NCBI GenBank assembly: GCA_003531155.1
Contig: DQHR01000038.1
Location: 12,373-28,587, forward strand
Reading direction: 5' to 3'
Source: Bacteroidales bacterium
Lineage (GTDB): Bacteria > Bacteroidota > Bacteroidia > Bacteroidales > Tenuifilaceae
DNA: 16,215 bases
The notes below the pieces were generated by a model. It did not search any database and was not told the DNA's origin. It saw only the letters and a program-made list of their open reading frames with translations. Position numbers and translations under genes: made by a program. The first letter of the stretch is position 1. Each line of letters begins with the position of its first letter. Of the stretch, positions 8,147 through 15,140 are shown piece after piece.

Positions 8147-8165
8147 TCTGATGTTTTAAATCAGA
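8147..8165 (+). promoter_or_regulatory. Second small leader stem-loop before the GT5-like gene
   Basis: TCTGAT (8147-8152) and ATCAGA (8160-8165) form a six-pair stem with a seven-base loop, ending 14 bases before the ATG at 8180. It is AT-rich and weak, so it could be chance. Its position between the larger hairpin and the start codon is the reason to record it. Confidence 0.25.
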
Positions 8166-8179
8166 AACCTGAAACAGTA

Positions 8180-9007
8180 ATGAAGAACACAAAGGTTCTA
8201 TTTATCTCCCAGGAAATTACCCCTTATCTGCCAGAGAGCGAGATGGCTTTAATTGGGCGTAATCTTCCACAAGGGATACAAGAAAGAGGGAAAGAGATTA
8301 GAACATTCATGCCACGTTATGGATGTATAAACGAAAGGCGTAACCAACTCCACGAGGTGATTCGTCTTTCGGGTATGAATCTGGTTATTGATGATTCTGA
8401 CCATCCTCTAATTATCAAAGTTGCCTCAATTCAAAGCGCTCGGATGCAAGTTTATTTCATTGATAATGAGGATTACTTTCATCGAAAATTCACCCTCTGT
8501 GATGAGAATAATACTTTTTTTGATGACAACGACGAACGCTCAATCTTTTTTGCTCGCGGAGTTCTTGAAACTGTAAAAAAACTTCGTTGGGCACCTGATT
8601 TAATCCATTGTCATGGGTGGATATCAGCATTTGTACCCCTTTTAGTTAAGAAAGCATACTATGACGATCCATTATTTGCAAAATCAAAAGTTGTTTATTC
8701 TGTATACAACGATGGATTTGACAATGCTTTTAGACCGAATGTGCGAAATAAGATTTTAATCGAAGGAATTACAAAGAAAGATGTTGAAATACTTAAAACT
8801 CCAGATTTTGTCAATCTTTCAAAACTTGCCATCAACTTTTCGGATGGCATAATTCTTGGTAGCGAAGAAATAAATAATGATGTAAACGAATATATTAATA
8901 GCATTAATAAACCCGTTTTGCCATTTCAGAGCAAAGATACTTATATCGAATCTTTCAATAATTTTTACGATCAGATTTTAAACAACTCAATAAATGACAA
9001 GAAATAA
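8180..9007 (+). CDS. Stand-alone GT5 glycogen/starch synthase N-terminal domain protein, probably non-catalytic
   Basis: This 275-residue protein resembles only the N-terminal Rossmann domain of GT5 glycogen/starch synthases, which are normally about 480 residues with a second GT-B domain. That second domain is absent, and the next gene begins immediately, so this does not look like a recent truncation by frameshift. The ADP-glucose-binding loop, normally K-x-G-G-L after a PY, reads PYLPESEMA at 15-23. The usual HDWH active-site segment reads HCHGWI at 143-148. Both substitutions argue against synthase activity. A related short protein is, from memory, widespread in Bacteroidales and often labelled glycogen synthase; that label is probably misleading here. 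No signal peptide is visible, so it is likely cytosolic. Its 3' end overlaps the DUF4270 gene by 14 bases, suggesting coupled translation. A regulatory or sugar-binding role is possible but unproven. Confidence 0.82.
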   Translation: MKNTKVLFISQEITPYLPESEMALIGRNLPQGIQERGKEIRTFMPRYGCINERRNQLHEVIRLSGMNLVIDDSDHPLIIKVASIQSARMQVYFIDNEDYFHRKFTLCDENNTFFDDNDERSIFFARGVLETVKKLRWAPDLIHCHGWISAFVPLLVKKAYYDDPLFAKSKVVYSVYNDGFDNAFRPNVRNKILIEGITKKDVEILKTPDFVNLSKLAINFSDGIILGSEEINNDVNEYINSINKPVLPFQSKDTYIESFNNFYDQILNNSINDKK

Positions 9008-10379
9008 GTTTAGCAAGGATTTGAGTTTTTTTCTTAGAAAACACATCTCATTTCAGTTTTTAGCAGTTCTGGTTTTACTCATTAGTTTTAACTCATGCTA
9101 TAATGAGCCGAATACAATTGGTGGTGATATGATTCCCGGAGAGGATAAAACAGCAATTTTTATTACTGATACCTTTAAAGTTGCAGCTTATACCATTAAG
9201 ACTGACTCAATTTCGACGAGTGCTTATGGTTCGGCAGTGTTGGGTTGCGACAACTCAGATATTTTTGGAAAGGTTAAATCTGACTTTATGACTGAGTTTG
9301 CGTTGTCGAGCACTAAAGATACTTTTCAAAAGCTACCAGACAGACCAATCGATTCAGTATTCCTTGAAATGAATTTGGCGAGAACATGGGGTCAAAAAAA
9401 CCATGCTATAAACGTGAGAATTTACAGGGTTAATTATGATATTTATAATTCTACCACAAAGATTCAATACATAAATGGTCTTAAGGATATTACCAGTGAT
9501 AAATATTTGCCAGATGAGGTTGGCGAATCTTTTGTTTATAGTGGCGAAGATAGCGTTAGAATTAGACTCAAATCAACCTTTGTTGATTTTCTAAAAGGGC
9601 TACCCGATTCAGCATTTATTAGTCACACAGTTCTTCAGCGATATTTCAAAGGCTTATATATAACAAGTGACGATTATAATGGCAATGATGGAGTATTATA
9701 CTTTTTTGGAAATAAAAGCGATAATATCAGATTAGTGTTACATCATAAAAGGCAGACTATAAGAAATGGTGTGCAGATTGAAGTTGATACTGTTTTTAAT
9801 TTGCTTAGCGTCGTTTCTCCTCGGTTTAACCACTACACACACGATTATAGTTCTGCTAGGGCTGATTTAAAGATAAATCATTTTTACGATACAACAACAA
9901 ATGCCGTTAATGTAGAAGACACCGTATTTTATGTTGATGGACTTGGTGGAGTAAGAGGGATGATAAAACTTAAAAGTGCTGAACAGTGGAGAAAACTTAT
10001 GCCCATTGCAATTCATCGGGCTCAATTACTGTTTGATGTTCAACCGCATTCTGATTATTCCCCAGACTCTATTATCAATCCCGTTTCATACTATTATAAA
10101 AGAATTCAGGATAATGATAACACTATGGCTACGGATGATTTATCAAAACTATTAGATTATAATATTTCTAACACGAATAAAGTAAGTTACAATAAAGCAA
10201 AGAAATATTACAGTGTTGATGTTAAGCTTCATCTTCAAAATATTATTAAAGGTAAGGTTAAAGAAGATTACTTTTTCTTAGAACCAACAGATTTTAAATC
10301 TAATTATAGACAAGGAATTTTTAGAACTGGGAATAATAGTAAACCTATAAAATTAATTATAACTTACTCAAAGCTATAG
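8994..10379 (+). CDS. DUF4270 family lipoprotein
   Basis: This 461-residue protein begins with a positively charged N-terminus and a hydrophobic stretch at about 20-32, followed by Cys35 in the context FNSC, as in Bacteroidota lipoprotein signal peptides. It should be lipidated and exported, probably anchored to the outer membrane. Just after the cysteine, NTIGGDMIPGEDK resembles the conserved start of DUF4270 proteins. The remainder appears beta-rich, with no known enzyme motif and no membrane segment. The family's function is unknown, so none is assigned. The ATG at 8994 lies inside the end of the GT5-like gene with a 14-base overlap, and glmS follows four bases after its stop. All three genes should therefore be on one transcript. 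The overlap makes a later start unlikely. DUF4270 assignment is by motif and genomic context. Confidence 0.82.
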   Translation: MTRNKFSKDLSFFLRKHISFQFLAVLVLLISFNSCYNEPNTIGGDMIPGEDKTAIFITDTFKVAAYTIKTDSISTSAYGSAVLGCDNSDIFGKVKSDFMTEFALSSTKDTFQKLPDRPIDSVFLEMNLARTWGQKNHAINVRIYRVNYDIYNSTTKIQYINGLKDITSDKYLPDEVGESFVYSGEDSVRIRLKSTFVDFLKGLPDSAFISHTVLQRYFKGLYITSDDYNGNDGVLYFFGNKSDNIRLVLHHKRQTIRNGVQIEVDTVFNLLSVVSPRFNHYTHDYSSARADLKINHFYDTTTNAVNVEDTVFYVDGLGGVRGMIKLKSAEQWRKLMPIAIHRAQLLFDVQPHSDYSPDSIINPVSYYYKRIQDNDNTMATDDLSKLLDYNISNTNKVSYNKAKKYYSVDVKLHLQNIIKGKVKEDYFFLEPTDFKSNYRQGIFRTGNNSKPIKLIITYSKL

Positions 10380-10383
10380 CATT

Positions 10384-12219
10384 ATGTGTGGTATTGTTGG
10401 TTATATTGGACACAGGCAGGCCTACTCTATTGTAATAAATGGGCTAAAAAGATTAGAGTATCGGGGTTATGATTCAGCTGGTGTTTGTATAATGAATGGT
10501 GAATCTCAATTGTACAAGTGTAAAGGGAAAGTAACTGATCTTGAAAAACATATTGGGTCAAATGTTTTAACGGGAACACTTGGCATGGGTCATACTCGCT
10601 GGGCAACACATGGTGTTCCTAATGACATAAATGCTCACCCGCATGTTTCAATGAATGGATTGTTTACAATCATTCACAATGGAATTATTGAGAACTATAG
10701 CTCATTAAAGAATCGTCTCGAAAAGAGAAATTATGAATTTAAAACCGAAACAGATACCGAGGTTTTAGCTAATCTCATTGAATATATATATCTTAAAGGT
10801 AGTGTTACTGCAGAGATTGCAGTTCGACTTGCATTAACAAAAGTTGTTGGTGCTTATGGTTTGGTGGTAATTTGTCGTGATGAGCCAAATATGCTAATTG
10901 CTGCACGAAAAGGAAGCCCTTTAGTTATAGGTGTAGGGGAAGATGAGTACTTTGTTGCGTCAGATGCTACTCCAATAGTTGAGTTTACCAATAGCGTTAT
11001 ATATCTCAACGACAATGATGTTGCCATAATTAGAAGAGGAGAGTTGACTCTTAAAACAATCTATAACGAATCGTTACAACCCAATATTCAAACCTTGGAT
11101 CTTGATATTGAGGAAATTGAAAAGGGCGGGTTCGAGCATTTTATGCTTAAAGAGATATTTGAGCAACCACGAAGTATTCACGACACTTTCAGGGGAAGAA
11201 TATCACCAGATCTTGACGAAATCCATTTAGGCGGCCTGTATCATGTACTTCCTAAGCTTATAGATGCAAAGCGGATTATTCTTATTGGTTGTGGAACATC
11301 TTGGCATGCAGCTTTGGTTGGCGAATATTTAATGGAAGAACTAGCTAGGGTTCCTGTTGAAGTCGAATATGCATCGGAGTTCAGATATAGAAGTCCAATT
11401 ATCTATAAAGATGATGTCGTAATTGCTATTAGCCAGAGTGGTGAAACAGCGGATACACTTGCAGCAATACGTTTGGCAAAAGAAGCAGGTGCTCTTGTTC
11501 TTGGTATTTGTAACGTTGTTGGCTCTAGCATCCCTCGCGAAACAGATGCGGGTGTATACACCCACGCAGGGCCTGAAATTGGAGTTGCTTCAACTAAAGC
11601 GTTTACAGCTCAGGTTACAATTCTAACAATGATATCAATTTTATTAGGTTGGAGAAAAGGTAATCTTAGTAACGAGAAGTATAAGGAGTTAATAAAAGAG
11701 ATAACGCTTGTTCCTGAAAAGATAGAGAAGATTTTGGAATCTAATAATGAGGTGATTAAGATAGCAGAGATATTCCATAAATCCACAAATTTCTTATATC
11801 TAGGAAGAGGTTATTTCTTCCCAGTTGCACTTGAAGGGGCTTTGAAATTAAAAGAAATATCATACATACATGCTGAGGGATACCCTGCTGCAGAAATGAA
11901 GCATGGGCCCATTGCTCTAATTGACGATAAAATGCCTGTTGTTGTGATTGCAGCAAAAGATGGTAGCTACGAAAAAGTTGTAAGTAATGTTCAAGAGGTT
12001 AAGGCTCGTAAAGGTGTTGTAATTGCAATTGTAACCGAAGGCGATACTTTAATTAAGGAGATGGCTGATTATGTTCTTGAAATCCCTATAGCACATGAAA
12101 TCGTTGAATCTCTATTGGCGGTTATTCCACTACAGCTTCTTGCTTATCATATCGCGTTAATGCGAGGTTGTAATGTTGATCAACCAAGAAACTTGGCAAA
12201 ATCTGTAACAGTTGAATAG
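10384..12219 (+). CDS. glmS: Glutamine--fructose-6-phosphate aminotransferase (isomerizing)
   Basis: GlmS makes glucosamine-6-phosphate from fructose-6-phosphate and glutamine, the entry step to UDP-GlcNAc for peptidoglycan and lipid A. The 611-residue protein is full length. Cys2 after the initiator is the glutaminase nucleophile (MCGIVGYIG), with GHTRWATHG at 69-77 and HNG at 98-100. Two SIS isomerase domains follow, with GCGTSWHA at 302-309, SQSGET at 350-355, LGRG at 473-476 and HAEGYPAAEMKHGP at 496-509. The C-terminus ends NLAKSVTVE, the expected conserved tail. The ATG is only four bases after the DUF4270 stop, so it is the third gene of that transcript. No glmS ribozyme-like leader is possible in this tight spacing. 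A clear terminator follows immediately. Confidence 0.99.
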   Translation: MCGIVGYIGHRQAYSIVINGLKRLEYRGYDSAGVCIMNGESQLYKCKGKVTDLEKHIGSNVLTGTLGMGHTRWATHGVPNDINAHPHVSMNGLFTIIHNGIIENYSSLKNRLEKRNYEFKTETDTEVLANLIEYIYLKGSVTAEIAVRLALTKVVGAYGLVVICRDEPNMLIAARKGSPLVIGVGEDEYFVASDATPIVEFTNSVIYLNDNDVAIIRRGELTLKTIYNESLQPNIQTLDLDIEEIEKGGFEHFMLKEIFEQPRSIHDTFRGRISPDLDEIHLGGLYHVLPKLIDAKRIILIGCGTSWHAALVGEYLMEELARVPVEVEYASEFRYRSPIIYKDDVVIAISQSGETADTLAAIRLAKEAGALVLGICNVVGSSIPRETDAGVYTHAGPEIGVASTKAFTAQVTILTMISILLGWRKGNLSNEKYKELIKEITLVPEKIEKILESNNEVIKIAEIFHKSTNFLYLGRGYFFPVALEGALKLKEISYIHAEGYPAAEMKHGPIALIDDKMPVVVIAAKDGSYEKVVSNVQEVKARKGVVIAIVTEGDTLIKEMADYVLEIPIAHEIVESLLAVIPLQLLAYHIALMRGCNVDQPRNLAKSVTVE

Positions 12220-12223
12220 TATT

Positions 12224-12252
12224 AAAGGGAGCAATTAGCTCCCTTTCTTTTT
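12224..12252 (+). terminator. Intrinsic terminator of the glmS unit, possibly bidirectional
   Basis: AAAGGGAGC (12224-12232) and GCTCCCTTT (12238-12246) form a perfect nine-pair stem with a five-base loop, followed by C and five Ts. It starts four bases after the glmS stop. It lies between convergent genes, with the rfbB stop at 12253-12251 overlapping the T-run. On the minus strand the trailing sequence has only a short T stretch, so termination of rfbB here is plausible but weaker. Confidence 0.92.
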
Positions 12253-13306
12253 ATCTGCTTTTATATTGTGATTCGTAATACTGCTGATAATTTCCCGATA
12301 CAATATCATCTAACCATTTTTGATTAGATAAGTACCATTCCACGGTTTTTGTTATACCTTCCTCAAATTGAAGGGACGGTTTCCATCCTAATTCTTTTTG
12401 TAATTTTGTTGAATCAATCGCATATCTAAGATCATGACCAGCCCTGTCTTTCACGTAAGTAATTAGTTTCTCAGAATCACCAGTGTTTCTATTCAGTTTC
12501 ACATCCATCACTCTACATAAGACCTTGATGAGATCGATGTTTTTCCACTCATTATTTCCTCCTATGTTGTATGTTTCTCCGATTTTTGCCTTATGAAAGA
12601 TAAGATCAATTGCAGCAGCATGATCATGAACATAAAGCCAATCGCGGACATTCTCCCCTTTGCCGTAAATCGGAATTGGTTTATTATTCTTGATATTGTT
12701 AATTGCTAGAGGAATTAGTTTTTCAGGAAACTGATTTGGGCCATAGTTATTTGAGCAGTTTGAGATAACAATTGGTAAACCATATGTATGATGATATGCT
12801 CTAACCAAATGATCTGATGAGGCTTTTGAAGCGGAATAAGGACTACGTGGATCATATGAGGTTGCTTCGGTAAAGAAGCCCTCGTCCCCTAAACTACCAT
12901 AAACCTCATCTGTGGATATGTGGTAAAAAAGTTTACCCTCGAAATTATCTTTCCACTTTCTTTTTGCTGCATTAAGGAGTATAACAGTCCCAAGGATATT
13001 TGTTTTAATAAAAGCCATTGGATCGGTTATAGACCTATCGACATGTGACTCGGCAGCCAAATGTATTACACCATCAATTTGGTTATCGCTAAAAATTTGC
13101 TCAATGGTATGCTCATTTGTTATATCGGCCTTAATAAAGGAGTAATTGTCAAACTTTTCAATGTCCGTTAAATTCTCAAGATTCCCAGCGTATGTTAGCG
13201 CATCGAGATTGATTATATTATAATTGGGATAACTTTTAACAAATCGACGAACAACGTGCGAACCAATAAATCCAGCACCGCCTGTAATAAGTATTGTTTT
13301 TTTCAT
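12251..13306 (-). CDS. rfbB: dTDP-glucose 4,6-dehydratase
   Basis: RfbB converts dTDP-glucose to dTDP-4-keto-6-deoxyglucose, the step that feeds dTDP-rhamnose and other deoxysugars for surface polysaccharides. The 351-residue protein has the extended-SDR NAD-binding motif GGAGFIG at 9-15. The catalytic Asp133-Glu134 lies within TDEVYG at 132-137, and the Tyr157-x-x-x-Lys161 pair within YSASK. HLAAESHVDRS around 82-92 is also typical of this subfamily. Length and motifs are complete. The ATG at 13306 sits directly before the nucleotide-binding strand. No rfbA, rfbC or rfbD gene is present in the window, and upstream there is a divergent tRNA gene, so it appears to be transcribed alone. It could be assigned to a related NDP-sugar dehydratase, but the DE pair and overall motif set favour RfbB. 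Confidence 0.95.
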   Translation of the reverse strand: MKKTILITGGAGFIGSHVVRRFVKSYPNYNIINLDALTYAGNLENLTDIEKFDNYSFIKADITNEHTIEQIFSDNQIDGVIHLAAESHVDRSITDPMAFIKTNILGTVILLNAAKRKWKDNFEGKLFYHISTDEVYGSLGDEGFFTEATSYDPRSPYSASKASSDHLVRAYHHTYGLPIVISNCSNNYGPNQFPEKLIPLAINNIKNNKPIPIYGKGENVRDWLYVHDHAAAIDLIFHKAKIGETYNIGGNNEWKNIDLIKVLCRVMDVKLNRNTGDSEKLITYVKDRAGHDLRYAIDSTKLQKELGWKPSLQFEEGITKTVEWYLSNQKWLDDIVSGNYQQYYESQYKSR

Positions 13307-13324
13307 TTAAAATAGGTTAAGAAC

Positions 13325-13355
13325 TTTCAAAATTAACTCAAAAACTTTAACTTCG
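13325..13355 (+). promoter_or_regulatory. Candidate tRNA-Lys promoter
   Basis: TTTC (13325-13328), a 19-base gap and TAACTTCG (13348-13355) resemble the Bacteroidota TTTG/TAnnTTTG promoter with one mismatch in each element. The -7 element lies about 20 bases before the mature tRNA 5' end, a sensible distance for a short 5' leader removed by RNase P. Confidence 0.4.
13328..13335 (-). promoter_or_regulatory. Candidate -7 promoter element for rfbB
   Basis: On the minus strand this reads TAATTTTG, an exact match to TAnnTTTG, about 20 bases before the rfbB ATG. I see no good -33 TTTG at the right distance. It overlaps the -33 region proposed for the divergent tRNA promoter, so the two transcripts may share or compete for this site. 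Confidence 0.4.
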
Positions 13356-13374
13356 CACCCTCTTTTATAAAAAA

Positions 13375-13447
13375 CGGCTCGTAGCTCAGCTGGTAGAGCA
13401 CGTGACTCTTAATCATGGGGTCGAGAGTTCGATCCTCTCCGAGCCGA
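13375..13447 (+). tRNA. tRNA-Lys (anticodon CTT)
   Basis: The 73 bases fold into a complete cloverleaf. The acceptor stem CGGCTCG pairs with CGAGCCG. The D-arm is GCTC/GAGC. The anticodon stem CGTGA/TCATG includes one G-T wobble, with loop CTCTTAA. The variable loop is GGGTC. The T-arm is GAGAG-TTCGATC-CTCTC, and the discriminator base is A. The anticodon at loop positions 3-5 is CTT, reading AAG (lysine). CCA is not encoded; the next bases are CAA. It is a single tRNA between divergent rfbB and a downstream small gene, and is followed by a strong terminator. No duplicated 3' end that would mark an integration site was seen in the window. Confidence 0.96.
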
Positions 13448-13448
13448 C

Positions 13449-13477
13449 AAAAGTCTTCGATTTCCGAAGACTTTTTT
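13449..13477 (+). terminator. Intrinsic terminator after tRNA-Lys
   Basis: AAAAGTCTTCG (13449-13459) pairs perfectly with CGAAGACTTTT (13465-13475) around a five-base loop. A run of six Ts spans 13472-13477, its first four also pairing in the stem. It begins two bases after the tRNA end, so the tRNA should be a single-gene transcript and the downstream zinc-ribbon gene needs its own promoter. Confidence 0.93.
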
Positions 13478-13517
13478 ATTTTCTTGCTGGATGTTTACTT
13501 TTTGCTAACCTGTTTTT

Positions 13518-13549
13518 ATTGCAACTAACGGAAAAACGATATAATATTG
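13518..13549 (+). promoter_or_regulatory. Candidate promoter for the small zinc-ribbon gene
   Basis: Two readings overlap here. The Bacteroidota-type one is ATTG (13518-13521), 20 bases, then TAATATTG (13542-13549), with one mismatch in each element. The classical sigma-70 one is TTGCAA (13519-13524) and TATAAT (13540-13545) with a short 15-base spacer. Either would start transcription about 30-40 bases before the ATG at 13589. A promoter is needed because a strong terminator lies just upstream. Confidence 0.45.
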
Positions 13550-13576
13550 CACTGTTTTAAAGTGGGTTACAATATA

Positions 13577-13585
13577 AAGGAGGTG
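13577..13585 (+). promoter_or_regulatory. Strong Shine-Dalgarno sequence that sets the start of the zinc-ribbon gene
   Basis: AAGGAGGTG lies five bases (counted from the end of GGAGG) before the ATG at 13589. It is an almost perfect anti-Shine-Dalgarno match, unlike every other gene in this window, where such sites are weak or absent. It decides the start at 13589 over an in-frame ATG at 13547. Confidence 0.85.
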
Positions 13586-13588
13586 AAT

Positions 13589-13789
13589 ATGATTACTATA
13601 GTTGGAGGTGAAATATCAAACCAAAAAGGTACAACAGTTACCTATAGGCTTAAGTGTGAAAGTTGTGGTTATATTGATAGCTCCGAAACAACTATTACCA
13701 TTATGAAAGGGGTTACTGAAGTAACCACAAGAAAATGTCCTCACTGCGGTAAAAGTCAGATTATAAAGATGAAATTCGACATGAATTAA
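13589..13789 (+). CDS. Small zinc-ribbon protein, function unknown
   Basis: This 66-residue protein contains two CxxC knuckles: CESC at 23-26 and CPHC at 50-53, each followed by glycine. This is the pattern of a four-cysteine zinc ribbon. The segment between them is rich in threonine, serine and isoleucine and is probably beta-stranded. There is no signal peptide or membrane segment, and the C-terminus is lysine-rich. I do not recognise a named family. Nucleic-acid or protein binding would be typical of such ribbons, but this is only inference. The start at 13589 is fixed by the strong Shine-Dalgarno site. An upstream ATG at 13547 would place that site inside the gene and add residues unlike the rest. 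It lies between the tRNA-Lys terminator and the convergent TolC gene and appears monocistronic. No clear terminator was found in the 39 bases after its stop. Confidence 0.8.
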   Translation: MITIVGGEISNQKGTTVTYRLKCESCGYIDSSETTITIMKGVTEVTTRKCPHCGKSQIIKMKFDMN

Positions 13790-13828
13790 TCTTTTGGTTT
13801 TTTATCTTGCTTTTCATTTAATGCAACA

Positions 13829-15124
13829 CTAAAAAGAAGATAGTAATTGCTTTAGTTTAGTTTCTGCTATTTTCAAGGTATACTCAAAATTTATTAAACG
13901 TGTACACGATTGAACATAATTCTCTTGAGCAAAATGAACTTCAATTGAGGTAGTTTGTCCTAACTTAAGTCGTTGAGTGCTAATATCAAGATTTTCTTTT
14001 GTGAGCATGTTATTTTCTCGTTCTATTTCCAATAATTTTTGCTGGTTTTCGAACTGTGTTATTGCATTCAACAGATCAGTTTTTGCTTGAAGTTTAACGT
14101 TTTCGAAATTATATTCTGCCGATTTTAGATCTAGTTTTGCAATCGAAATTTTGCGATTAATTTCCCCTGCTTTAAAAATGGGGATGGAAATTGAACCACC
14201 AAACTGTGGACCTATACTATTTCCACTAGTATTATTAATCGATCTACTTGATTGGGAATACATATATCCTGCGGTAAAACTTATTTGAGGAAAGCGTTCG
14301 CGCTGATATTCTTTTAGCGATAAATTAGCAATTCCGACTTGCTTTTGATATGATAATATAGATGTATTTGATGACTCAAGTTTTTGAATTAGTTCATCTT
14401 TATTAAAAGTAAAGTTAACCGAGATAGTATCTGATACATCGTAAGTTGAATCAACGGCTATACAAAGAAGGGTTGATAATGATTTTTTTGCAGCATCAAT
14501 TACAAATTGTTGGTTGATAGAATTTTCTCTATAAACATTTAAATCAATTTTTGCTTGTAGAAAGCTACTTTTCTGAACTGAACCTGCCTGATATGATGTT
14601 TGAAAAATCTTAACTAGGTTCTCATTGTAATTGATTATCTCTTCAATATTCCTCAACTGTTGTTTTTGCCTTACAACCTCAAAGTATGCCGCAATAACCG
14701 CATATTGGGTTTGAAGTACTTTGTCTTTAAATTGAATTTCCCCTAAAGCAGCAATTTCATTGAGTTTATTTTTTGAAACAAACATTTTTCCTCCATCGAA
14801 TAACGTCCAGCTAAGTTGAACACCAGTACTCATTGATTTTGATGTTTCACCTGAATAGGTTGTAACTCCTGAAGGCGATTTATCTTTACCATCCTGTATT
14901 GAGAGATTTCCGTTTCCAATCAATGAAACACTTGGTAAGGCACCAGAATTCCCCCATGAATTATTCGTTTTGGAAATTTCGGCGGCATTACTAGCAACTA
15001 ATATCCCATAGTTATTCTTTAACGCTATCTTAAGAGCGTCTTCAACAGTTAAAACTGATTGTGCTTCAGCCAAACCGAATATTGAGAGAAATATTATTAC
15101 AAGAAAACCTTTCATTTTATTCAT
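13829..15124 (-). CDS. TolC-family outer-membrane efflux protein
   Basis: This protein has 431 residues from the ATG at 15124 and forms the outer-membrane exit duct of a tripartite efflux pump. The N-terminus is a signal peptide: charged MNKMK, a hydrophobic stretch, then likely cleavage after AEA before QSVLTVEDAL. That last segment, with LxLxxAL-type spacing continuing into ALKNN, is the typical start of the mature outer-membrane factor. The rest is two long repeated alpha-helical regions rich in Q, N, K and E, each followed by a beta-hairpin segment such as the glycine/serine-rich part near SRSINNTSGNS. Length is normal for the family. A TTG at 15154 would overlap the RND gene and add residues before the signal peptide, so the ATG 16 bases after the RND stop is preferred; another ATG at 15115 is also possible. 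The gene follows the RND transporter directly and is probably co-transcribed. Confidence 0.93.
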   Translation of the reverse strand: MNKMKGFLVIIFLSIFGLAEAQSVLTVEDALKIALKNNYGILVASNAAEISKTNNSWGNSGALPSVSLIGNGNLSIQDGKDKSPSGVTTYSGETSKSMSTGVQLSWTLFDGGKMFVSKNKLNEIAALGEIQFKDKVLQTQYAVIAAYFEVVRQKQQLRNIEEIINYNENLVKIFQTSYQAGSVQKSSFLQAKIDLNVYRENSINQQFVIDAAKKSLSTLLCIAVDSTYDVSDTISVNFTFNKDELIQKLESSNTSILSYQKQVGIANLSLKEYQRERFPQISFTAGYMYSQSSRSINNTSGNSIGPQFGGSISIPIFKAGEINRKISIAKLDLKSAEYNFENVKLQAKTDLLNAITQFENQQKLLEIERENNMLTKENLDISTQRLKLGQTTSIEVHFAQENYVQSCTRLINFEYTLKIAETKLKQLLSSF

Positions 15125-15140
15125 AATTGATGTTTCAAAA

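Larger units (their letters stand above)
7875..8179. other. Divergent intergenic region between panC and the GT5-like gene
   Basis: These 305 bases contain no plausible gene. They are very AT-rich and should hold promoters for both directions. The panC side has two candidate -7 elements on the minus strand, and the GT5 side has a TACTTTTG element followed by two hairpins in the presumed leader. The middle, roughly 7965-8070, shows no repeat, hairpin or operator that I can support. Confidence 0.7.

Noticed and set aside
13375..13447. tRNA-Lys as an integration (att) site for a mobile element
   Set aside because: No duplicated tRNA 3' end, integrase gene or transposase was found in the window. 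The neighbours look like ordinary chromosomal genes.
13547..13588. ATG at 13547 as start of the zinc-ribbon gene
   Set aside because: It would place the very strong Shine-Dalgarno site inside the gene, and it lies within the candidate -10/-7 promoter region.
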